Source: Arthrobacter sp. Leaf337 (GTDB taxonomy: Bacteria; Actinomycetota; Actinomycetes; Actinomycetales; Micrococcaceae). From it: 64,000 bases of DNA. The DNA lies in NCBI RefSeq assembly GCF_001423745.1, contig NZ_LMPC01000002.1, positions 1-64,000 on the forward strand, written 5' to 3'. Below, one piece after another: positions 57,779 through 64,000 of the stretch. Made by a program: the position numbers and the translations under genes. Position 1 is the first letter of the stretch; every line of letters starts with the position of its first letter. The notes below the pieces were generated by a model. The model made no database searches and was not told where the DNA came from. It was given only the letters and a program-made list of their open reading frames with translations.

Positions 57779-58714
57779 TTAGGTGTCGGTGGGCTTAGCG
57801 GCACCGTTGTTCATGCTGGAAGCGATGTTCTTCACGGCAGTCTTGGCGTCCGTGGCAACGTTGGCAGCCTGGTCCTTGGCGTCCTCGGCTGCTTCATCAG
57901 TCTTCGCGGCGGCGTCGTCGGATGCTGCAGCAACGGAGTCCGCTGCGTCAACAGCCTTCTCACCGGCGGCGGCGGTCGTGGCACTTACGTCATTGACGGT
58001 TGTGGCCGGAACGGGCGCGGGCGTCACCGGAGCAGGTGTCTTCCAGGGATCCTCCACAGGCTTGGAGGCTTTCCATGCGGCCACACCGGCGGCGACGGCT
58101 GCGGCGATTACACCGAAAATCAGCAATCCGCGGTGCTTGGGCTTCTGCGGCTTGGCCACTTCCCCGGTAACAACGCGGGTGGCCTCGGCGGCAGCAGCCT
58201 TGAGCTGGTGGCCTGCGGCCTGTGCCTGATCCTGCAGGGAATGAACGACGCCGGAGTCCGCAAGCCTCTGCGCGACGGCATCCACGTGGGCGGGTGCGCT
58301 TTCGAGGGTGCGGTGCACCGCCTCCGAGGCGTGCCCGATCTGGTCCGAGAGCCTGGGCAGGTATTCCACCACCACGCGGTCGCGGGCCTGTGAGATCACG
58401 GGCGCGGCCTTGTCCAGTGCTTCGTGGAGCCGCGGTGTGGCGCCGTCCACTACGTCATGGATCTTGGGCGCAAGGTGGGCGAGTCCGTCCTGGATGCGAG
58501 GCGTTACGGTGGCAACGCCGTCGGCCAGGTTGTGGGCTGCCGATTTGAGCCCTTCCTGGATCTTCGGGGAAGCGGTGTCAATGCCGTGCTGCAGGCGGGG
58601 AACCGCCCAGTCGACGGCTGCTTCAACGCGGGGGGCTGCCCAATCCTTGGCGTTCTCTACCGCGCTGCTGACTGACTGCTCCAGGTCACGGGCAATACGA
58701 TCCGATTTCTTCAC
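57779..58714 (-). CDS. Protein of tandem 11-residue amphipathic repeats with one TM
   Basis: A 311-residue protein not assigned to a named family. Seen: from residue 26 to 113 eight exact-length 11-residue units, e.g. AAPRVEAAVDW, AVPRLQHGIDT, VTPRIQDGLAH, LAPKIHDVVDG, ATPRLHEALDK; the phase seems to carry on to about 179. Then one membrane helix at about 196-214, a Pro/Thr linker, and an Ala/Asp/Lys-rich tail with a looser 11-residue pattern. Such hendecads form long amphipathic helices on lipid surfaces (as in apolipoproteins, LEA proteins, synuclein). GTG 58714 follows GGGAGGTAG. Cell-surface, lipid-droplet or membrane-coating role is inferred only. Confidence 0.8.
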   Translation of the reverse strand: MKKSDRIARDLEQSVSSAVENAKDWAAPRVEAAVDWAVPRLQHGIDTASPKIQEGLKSAAHNLADGVATVTPRIQDGLAHLAPKIHDVVDGATPRLHEALDKAAPVISQARDRVVVEYLPRLSDQIGHASEAVHRTLESAPAHVDAVAQRLADSGVVHSLQDQAQAAGHQLKAAAAEATRVVTGEVAKPQKPKHRGLLIFGVIAAAVAAGVAAWKASKPVEDPWKTPAPVTPAPVPATTVNDVSATTAAAGEKAVDAADSVAAASDDAAAKTDEAAEDAKDQAANVATDAKTAVKNIASSMNNGAAKPTDT

Positions 58715-58868
58715 AACTACCTCCCGATTAATGTGACGGTTCTGTCGTTAGCCTACGTGGATTGCCCCGCACCGGCTATTCATCAGGGCCATTTCCAGCC
58801 GATTTCACCTAGCGCGGAACTGCCCGGCAGGCCTGATGTGCAATTGCCCGACGTGGAACAATGGGCCT

Positions 58869-59414
58869 ATGACTGCCATCGCAACTGCAAAAGCAACCAT
58901 CCACACGAGCCTCGGCGACATCGTCGTCAACCTCTTCGGCAACCACGCGCCCAAGACGGTCAAGAACTTCGTCGGCCTGGCCACCGGCGAGCAGGCCTGG
59001 ACCCACCCCGAAACCGGTGAGGACAAGACCGGCACCCCCCTGTACAACGGCACCATCTTCCACCGCATCATCAAGGACTTCATGATCCAGGCCGGCGACC
59101 CCCTCGGCCGCGGCGTGGGCGGACCGGGCTACAAGTTCGACGACGAGATCCACCCCGAACTGACCTTCAACCAGCCCTACAAGCTGGCCATGGCTAACGC
59201 CGGCATCCAGATGGGCAAGGGCACCAACGGCTCGCAGTTCTTCATCACCACCATCCCCACCGACTGGCTGCAGGGCAAGCACAGCATCTTCGGTGAAGTT
59301 GCCGATGAGGAATCCAAGAAGGTCGTCGACGCCATCGAAGGTGTCCGCACCGGAATGGGCGACCGCCCGGTCGAGGACGTCGTCATCAACAGCATCGACG
59401 TAGAGCAGCTCTAA
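58869..59414 (+). CDS. Cyclophilin-type peptidylprolyl isomerase
   Basis: A 181-residue cytoplasmic cyclophilin that isomerises Xaa-Pro bonds. Seen: conserved active-site stretches NGTIFHRIIKDFMIQAGDP (with catalytic Arg), NGSQFFIT and GKHSIFGEV. ATG 58869 gives a start right before the first strand. No signal peptide. Neighbour of the rhomboid gene, six bases downstream, as in many Actinobacteria. Confidence 0.95.
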   Translation: MTAIATAKATIHTSLGDIVVNLFGNHAPKTVKNFVGLATGEQAWTHPETGEDKTGTPLYNGTIFHRIIKDFMIQAGDPLGRGVGGPGYKFDDEIHPELTFNQPYKLAMANAGIQMGKGTNGSQFFITTIPTDWLQGKHSIFGEVADEESKKVVDAIEGVRTGMGDRPVEDVVINSIDVEQL

Positions 59415-59420
59415 CACCCC

Positions 59421-60302
59421 ATGAGTTACGGAATTCCGGCGGCCGAGCCGTCCGCGCAGATTCCGGTGTGCCCCCGGCACCCGGACAGGCCTTCCTATGT
59501 CCGGTGCCAGCGCTGCGGGCGCCCGGCATGCCCGGAATGCCAGCGGGCGGCCGCCGTCGGATTCCAATGCATTGACTGTGTCAACGAAACAAAACGTACG
59601 ACGCCGGCAGCCAGGACCGTTTACGGCGGAACCGCCGTTGCCGGCCGGCCCCTGGTGACGTTCGGGATCATCGCGGCCTGCGCGCTGGTCTTTGTGCTGC
59701 AGTGGATAGTCCCCAATGACGGGATTTACCAGAACTTCGCTTTCGCAACGGTCTACGCCACCCCCGAGTACGGCGTCTTTGAACCCTGGCGCATGCTGAC
59801 CTCGGCGTTCCTCCATTCCCAAGGCTTCCTCCTGCACATCGTGCTGAACATGTACATGCTGTGGATGTTCGGCCAGGCGCTGGAACCCCTCCTCGGACGC
59901 ATCCGTTTCCTGGCGCTGTACTTGCTGTCCGCCGTCGGCGGATCGGTCGGCTACCTCCTCCTGACACCGACCTATACTCCGGGCCAGCCCCTCGCCGGAG
60001 TCGTGGGTGCATCCGGAGCCATCTTTGGACTCTTCGGGGCCATGCTGGTGGTCCAGCGTCACCGCGGCGGTGACACAAAGCAGCTGTGGGTCCTGATCGC
60101 CATCAACGGCGTCATCGGCTTTATCGTCCCGCAGATTGCCTGGCAGGCCCACCTTGGCGGCCTGGTGACAGGCGCTGCCTGCGCCGCAGCCATTGCCTAC
60201 GCTCCCCGTGGCCCGCAGCGCCGGCTCTGGCAGTCGGCGGGCCTCGTGCTGGTCCTGGCTTTGCTCGCCGGCGCCACTTGGCTGCGAATGGCCGGCGCCT
60301 AA
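59421..60302 (+). CDS. Rhomboid-family intramembrane serine protease
   Basis: A 293-residue membrane protease. Seen: an N-terminal zinc-finger-like part with CPRHPDRPSYVRCQRCGRPACPECQ (residues 17-41; repeated CxxC pairs), six or seven membrane helices, the catalytic GASGAIFG with Ser at about 198, HIVLNMYMLW near 139, and catalytic His in AWQAHLGGLVTG near 244. Ser-His dyad complete, so probably active. Substrate unknown. Adjacent to the cyclophilin gene. Confidence 0.9.
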   Translation: MSYGIPAAEPSAQIPVCPRHPDRPSYVRCQRCGRPACPECQRAAAVGFQCIDCVNETKRTTPAARTVYGGTAVAGRPLVTFGIIAACALVFVLQWIVPNDGIYQNFAFATVYATPEYGVFEPWRMLTSAFLHSQGFLLHIVLNMYMLWMFGQALEPLLGRIRFLALYLLSAVGGSVGYLLLTPTYTPGQPLAGVVGASGAIFGLFGAMLVVQRHRGGDTKQLWVLIAINGVIGFIVPQIAWQAHLGGLVTGAACAAAIAYAPRGPQRRLWQSAGLVLVLALLAGATWLRMAGA

Positions 60303-60316
60303 GCCTTCGATATGAC

Positions 60317-60436
60317 CCAAGATCCCAGGCATACCGTGATCGGAAAAGGGCACAAGGGCATTTATCAGCCGACGCCATACGCTGCCTCAAACGCTTTATA
60401 GCCCGTGAAATTTACTACAGCCTGAAACGGGACCTA
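60317..60436 (+). pseudogene. C-terminal remnant of an IS110-like transposase
   Basis: Codons from about 60323 read SQAYRDRKRAQGHLSADAIR, followed by CLKRFIAREIYYSLKRDL, which looks like the C-terminal tail of IS110-family (Transposase_20) proteins. Nothing upstream in this frame continues the transposase; the frame runs into the rhomboid gene. A truncated relic of 120 bp; family call is by pattern memory. Confidence 0.5.
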
Positions 60437-60621
60437 ACACCCAGCGGAGTAAGCAGTGGAACTGTAGATACATTCGCCGGTCAGCCTCGCCGGCGCAAGG
60501 CTAGGGTGGGCCGGTTTTGCCCCGGGGCTAGACTGAGCCGGGTAAGGACGGATTGGGGGATCCAGGGCGGCTTGCCGCTGTTCCGCTGGTCGGTCGCAGC
60601 CAGCGAACCCAAGGAACGGCC

Positions 60622-61274
60622 ATGACTTTCTTCCAGGACTACCCGATCCCTGCACCGCCTCCCCGCCCACGGACGCCGCAGTACATACCGCCTCCCTGGG
60701 TCGTTGCCCCGCGGTACGAGCTGCCCCCTGTCGTTCCCGTGGGCGAGTTCATCTACAAATCCCCGACCTTTGTGATGGCCATTGAAGCCGCCAAGGTGTA
60801 CTCGACCGGATGCGTCTTAGAAATGTCCTGGATGCTGCGGGCCGCACTGACCAGGATGACCGGCGATGGTCCGAGATGAACGCTATCTTTCACCGGCCTG
60901 CGCCTCAATTGCGCGACGGGGCCATTTCGGTCGATTACGTCCTCCTGTTCGGTATGCAGTTCCCGGACGGAACCAAGGCCACCACATCATCCCTGGCGAT
61001 GTACGAGCAAGGGCAAGGCGCTCCCTTGGATCAGGAACCTGACGGCCCGGTCTTCGAATTTCGCCCCAAGGGCGGCAACGGCGGGGAGGACGACATGTCG
61101 GCAATGGGCGCGCTCTGGCTGTGGCCGCTGCCTCCGGCCGGGGAGCTCCGTCTGCTTGCCCAATGGACAAGCATGGGCATGCCCGAATCCTCCATCGTCC
61201 TGGACGGAGGGCGGCTCCGGGCGGCCGCAGCAGCGGTGCAGAAGTATTGGCCGGACGAGGAAGGGCAGAAATGA
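60622..61274 (+). pseudogene. Frameshifted conserved hypothetical gene
   Basis: The first part (60622-60879, ATG with AAGGAACGGCC upstream) starts MTFFQDYPIPAPPPRPRTPQ and stops after 85 residues. The second frame, shifted by one, continues from about 60840 to 61274 with RTDQDDRRWSEMNAIFHRP and later LWLWPLPPAGELRLLAQW, a coherent globular sequence. Both halves read as one protein of about 215 residues broken near CTGCGGGCCGCAC (60835-60847). A true mutation, programmed shift or sequencing error are all possible. Followed by overlapping small genes in the same operon. Function not known. Confidence 0.65.
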
Positions 61275-61435
61275 TGGCACTCGATAGCCTTGTCCTGGCC
61301 GCAGTCCTCGGAACAGTCTTGTTCTACGTCCTATACGGTGTCATCCGCGCTGGGGTCCGTGACGGCATCCTTCAGGCCGATCAGCGGCGGCAGAACGCCC
61401 TTGGCATGGTCCGCAGCAACGGAGAGCAGGGATGA
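61271..61435 (+). CDS. Small single-pass membrane protein
   Basis: A 54-residue protein starting MMALDSLVLAAVLGTVLFYV, one predicted N-terminal membrane helix (about 5-28) and a charged tail with QADQRRQNALG. Its ATG overlaps the preceding stop (ATGA), and GGAAGGG lies upstream. Probably co-translated with the frameshifted gene. Function unknown. Confidence 0.65.
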   Translation: MMALDSLVLAAVLGTVLFYVLYGVIRAGVRDGILQADQRRQNALGMVRSNGEQG

Positions 61436-61577
61436 GCGCCCGGGGCTGGATAGCGGCGACGGCGGGACGGCCTTCATCATCTTTGTGCTCCCGTACGTCC
61501 TGGCAGTGTTCGGCCTGACGCCCAACGGCACCGAGACCCAGGGGCAGGCACCAGCCCCAAACAACCTTAGCCGTTAG
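61432..61577 (+). pseudogene. Frameshifted small membrane-protein gene
   Basis: ATG 61432 overlaps the previous stop (ATGA) and begins MSARGWIAATAG, but this frame ends after 28 codons. The neighbouring frame from about 61466 continues TAFIIFVLPYVLAVFGLTPN with a good membrane helix and an Asn/Pro-rich tail to the TAG at 61575-61577. Together they look like one gene of about 48 residues broken at GGCGGGACGG. Confidence 0.5.
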
Positions 61578-61852
61578 GTGTAAAGGCCCAACACAGACAT
61601 GACTGTGATGAGTAGCCCGAAGATTGCGATGGCGTAGCCGACTGCGAGGGATACACGTGCAAGCTGGCGCCCTTGGCCGCCGTCGCTGTTGATCTGGTTG
61701 AGCGCAACGTGACCCGCACCGACGGCGAAGACCGCCAAACTAGTGAAGCCTCCAAAGAAGAATCCGGCTACGGCCACCACGGCACAAGTCAGGGACAGGA
61801 TGGCCATTCGGTTGTAGCCGGCCTCGGCGGGTGAAGCTGCTGTTGCTGACAT
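61574..61852 (-). CDS. DUF4190-type small membrane protein
   Basis: A 92-residue protein with two membrane helices (about 15-40 and 68-90) and the DUF4190-like pattern NRMAILSLTCAVVAV followed by a GxxA-rich first helix and GRQLARVSLAVGYA. DUF4190 proteins are common in Actinobacteria; function unknown. Convergent with the frameshifted operon, overlapping by four bases. Confidence 0.75.
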   Translation of the reverse strand: MSATAASPAEAGYNRMAILSLTCAVVAVAGFFFGGFTSLAVFAVGAGHVALNQINSDGGQGRQLARVSLAVGYAIAIFGLLITVMSVLGLYT

Positions 61853-62027
61853 CTTATGAGTCCCCCACTCTTGATCGTTTCGGCGAGTCTACTCCGCGTC
61901 CCAAGGGTGAATGTCGAGAAAATTCAGCGTTTGGGCTTGTCTATAGGAACATCTCCTCCGGCCGCCGACCACGCTGACGCGGGCGTGGCTACGATTCGCC
62001 AAGCGCAAAGTCATCCTCGGGGTAACG

Positions 62028-62267
62028 CTAGTCCAGAACTTGAAGCGATCGGAGGTTAAGGCCCGTTTCCTTGTGCTGGGAAGTAAACGCCTGGGCGATG
62101 AGTCGTACTGAAGCCCTCGAAGCCAACTCTCGTTCGTCCGGAGGTGAAACTTCTGGCCCGTCAATGACCCCACTACGGCTCTCCCATTGTTCGTTGAACT
62201 GCTGGGCCGCCTCGACATCATCAAGTTCAATCTCTAATGAGAACGTAAAGACCTCTTTAGACGCCAT
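62028..62267 (-). CDS. Hypothetical protein, 79 residues
   Basis: Not recognised. An acidic, soluble-looking protein starting MASKEVFTFSLEIELDDVEA and containing FNEQWESRSG and RLIAQAFTSQHKETG. A beta-alpha pattern and lack of low complexity make it more gene-like than its surroundings, but no good SD is visible and its GC is lower than its neighbours. May be transferred DNA or chance. Confidence 0.4.
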   Translation of the reverse strand: MASKEVFTFSLEIELDDVEAAQQFNEQWESRSGVIDGPEVSPPDERELASRASVRLIAQAFTSQHKETGLNLRSLQVLD

Positions 62268-62859
62268 GAGCCAATACTGCCCGGAAAACGGTAAAAAGGC
62301 GTTCTCTTTCCAGCAAGTACTTGTCTATAGGATCATCTTCCGCCGGCTGCCTGCGCTCTCTGCCGCAGCCCGTGGCACTTCAGGCTGTGAACTTGCGTTG
62401 CTGCGGCGCCCCTGGCTGTAACGCGTCCAGGACGGACCCTCCCTGGTCCATGACCTGCAACCAGCCGGGGGCAGTGAAACCACCTCGTGTGCTACGATCC
62501 TCCCCGCTTTCCGGAGTTTTCCACAGGGGTTATCCACATTGTTGGTAACTTACATGCTTGTAGTTCACTCTCCCTCCCCGGTGATGCCCTTGCCAGCTGG
62601 CGATTATCGACAACGGTGATCCTCCTTGTCCACAACTGTGGATAAAGCAGTCCGGCGGGGCTGTGGTTAAGTGGACAACTCAGCTGCCCGCGGCGGGCTG
62701 CCGGTGAGGTGCTTCAAGGGCCGGAAGCGAGGATGCCGCCAGCCAAGTGCCAGGTTTCGCGTGGGAAACCCGCCTCTCCGTCGCACGCATTGGGCGCTGA
62801 AACGGCATATCCCGCCGCGTCGATTGAGCGCTGGAGATACGCTCTTCAACAGGTTATAC

Positions 62860-62879
62860 ACACTGTTAATAACTCCGGA
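62860..62879 (+). repeat. 20-bp direct repeat, copy 1
   Basis: ACACTGTTAATAACTCCGGA, identical to 63132-63151, overlapping a TTATACACA box at its left end. Confidence 0.9.
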
Positions 62880-63131
62880 GGGCTGAGGAGTACGAAGCCA
62901 ATTGGCGGGTTGGAGCCTGATAGAGCATCAGATCACTGATTTATCCCCTGCGTTATCCCCACCTGTGGATAACTTCTGGGGATAGCGTTGTTCTTAAGTG
63001 GATAAGTTCAACGCGCTTGGTGCCCGCCGTCATTGCCGCGGTTCCCCTGCGCAAAATGGCGGGGTGGCTGCTGGATCCAGGCGGTCTGCTTGGCGATTTG
63101 CCGCTTGGAACCCGTTATCCACAGGCAATCC

Positions 63132-63151
63132 ACACTGTTAATAACTCCGGA
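63132..63151 (+). repeat. 20-bp direct repeat, copy 2
   Basis: ACACTGTTAATAACTCCGGA, identical to 62860-62879, nine bases after a perfect TTATCCACA box. Confidence 0.9.
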
Positions 63152-63268
63152 CCGTGGGATTCTTCCGGGGTCCGGGTCATCCACAGGCCATGGCCCTAGG
63201 AAGGATCGCCTCATCGGCCCAGACTTATCAACACTGTGGATAACTTTCCCCACAGGGCCGGGATAAGT

Positions 63269-63880
63269 TCAGGCCCCGTCAGTCCATACGCCGGACGAGC
63301 CGCGACGATGGCTGTCGACAAGATGGGTGTCGATCATTCCGATGGCCTCCATGAGCGCGTACATCGTGGTTGGCCCCACAAATGCGAAGCCTTTGGCACG
63401 CAGGGCCTTGGACAGGGCAATGGATTCGGTCGAAGTTGTGGGGATCTCGGAATGTGTGAGCGGACTCGGCGTTACCTCCGGTTGGAAACTCCAGACGAAG
63501 TCCACCAGCCCGCCTTCACGCCGCAACGCGATGGTGGCCTGGGCGTTGGTGATGGCCGCCCGGATTTTGAGCCGGTTCCGGACGATGCCGGCGTCGAGCA
63601 TGAGGCGTTTGACGTCGTCGTCGGTGAAGGCCGCCACCGCATCTGGCTGGAAGCTGTGGAACGCTGACCGGAAGGCAGGCCGTTTCCTCAGGATGGTGGC
63701 CCAGGACAGCCCGGCTTGGAAGGCCTCCAGGCTGATGCGCTCGAATAGGCCCCGTTCGTCGCGGACGGGCATGCCCCATTCGGTGTCGTAGTACTCCTGG
63801 AGCAGCGCATCCGCGGCCGCCCACGGCGGACGGGCCAGACCGTCGCTGCCGATGATGGTGCCGCGTTCATCCGGGGTCAT
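63269..63880 (-). CDS. tag: DNA-3-methyladenine glycosylase I family protein
   Basis: A 203-residue Tag-family base-excision glycosylase that would remove 3-methyladenine from DNA. Seen: EYYDTEWGMPVRDERGLFER (near 29-48), ISLEAFQAGLSWATILRKR with the catalytic-pocket Glu, and GPTTMYALMEAIGMIDTHLV. Compared with E. coli Tag, the zinc-binding positions Cys4, His17 and Cys179 appear replaced (Ser, Tyr, Ser), leaving only the His175 equivalent, so it probably folds without the zinc clasp. AAGGAACCC precedes the ATG. Confidence 0.9.
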   Translation of the reverse strand: MTPDERGTIIGSDGLARPPWAAADALLQEYYDTEWGMPVRDERGLFERISLEAFQAGLSWATILRKRPAFRSAFHSFQPDAVAAFTDDDVKRLMLDAGIVRNRLKIRAAITNAQATIALRREGGLVDFVWSFQPEVTPSPLTHSEIPTTSTESIALSKALRAKGFAFVGPTTMYALMEAIGMIDTHLVDSHRRGSSGVWTDGA

Positions 63881-64000
63881 GTGGGTTCCTTAGGTTTTCC
63901 AGCGAGGTGGTGCTGCGTCCAGCATATTCAGCCGCCTGGGCTTGGACATGCCCCGGCGATCGCGCATTTCATAGCCGAACGACGTCTCTCACATTATGCT
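63881..64000. other. Right window edge
   Basis: The last 120 bp contain the tag ribosome binding site and no supported gene. A minus-strand frame ending just before tag is closed by an in-frame TGA near 63990, so it is not the tail of a longer gene in this window. Confidence 0.6.

Larger units (their letters stand above)
62298..63268. other. Gene-free region with a third DnaA-box cluster
   Basis: About 970 bp without a supported gene. DnaA-box sequences include TTATCCACA (62530-62538, 63115-63123), TTGTCCACA (62626-62634), TGTGGATAA (62637-62645, 62964-62972, 63235-63243), and near-matches TTATCGACA (62604-62612), TGTGGTTAA (62662-62670), TTATACACA (62854-62862), TTATCCCCA (62953-62961) and TTATCAACA (63225-63233). 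This density matches or exceeds that of the dnaA-dnaN spacer. Function unknown: DnaA reservoir, regulatory site or accessory origin. Confidence 0.7.

Noticed and set aside
63895-63990. Minus-strand frame ending PRRLNMLDAAPPRWKT just before tag
   Set aside because: Closed by an in-frame TGA within the window, no SD at its possible starts, and no family recognised.

Overview
The window is a high-GC actinobacterial chromosome segment, most likely Arthrobacter or Pseudarthrobacter (Micrococcaceae). It carries the replication origin in the usual actinobacterial order: rsmG-jag-yidC-yidD-rnpA-rpmH leftwards, then dnaA-oriC-dnaN-gnd-recF-DUF721-gyrB-gyrA-DUF3566-tRNA-Ile-tRNA-Ala rightwards. parAB and the trxBA/murJ/cca block lie further left. 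Genus is inferred from gene order, GC and protein sequence; no database search was made.

Left arm, 1-28.7 kb. A lactate module (FAD/Fe-S lactate dehydrogenase, LldP permease, divergent GntR/FCD regulator with two operator-like repeats) is followed by an ABC-F ATPase, a secreted metzincin protease with three SLH repeats, a lipoprotein penicillin-binding protein, and a two-component system facing a FtsX-type ABC exporter. Then come an HxlR/NAD(P)-oxidoreductase pair, a CrtI-like oxidoreductase, a GT87 membrane glycosyltransferase, and a stretch with two very small genes that have strong ribosome binding sites. The conserved block cca, NUDIX, murJ, a MurJ-partner pseudokinase and trxB-trxA closes the arm; trxBA has a sigma-R-type promoter.

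Centre, 28.7-37.3 kb. About 6 kb, not counting one inserted IS21-family element (istA/istB), has no supportable gene. It holds six parS sites upstream of the IS and one in a 30-bp palindrome behind parB; an eighth lies inside the parA coding sequence. It also contains a group of DnaA boxes and lower-GC, decayed-looking sequence. It looks like the chromosome centromere region, with ParB acting on these sites and ParA segregating the origins.

Origin and right arm, 37.3-64 kb. parB, parA, rsmG, jag, yidC, yidD, rnpA and rpmH are on the minus strand. oriC is the dnaA-dnaN spacer, with more DnaA boxes upstream of dnaA. After gyrA and two tRNAs come an EamA transporter, a family 2 glycosyltransferase, a protein built of 11-residue amphipathic repeats, a cyclophilin, a rhomboid protease, a transposase remnant and a small operon with two frameshifts. 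Then follow a DUF4190 protein, a roughly 1-kb gene-free region with a dense third set of DnaA boxes, and a Tag-family glycosylase at the edge.

Most notable are the parS-rich gene desert, the two DnaA-box clusters away from oriC, the small-ORF locus at 19.7-20.5 kb and the 11-residue-repeat protein.
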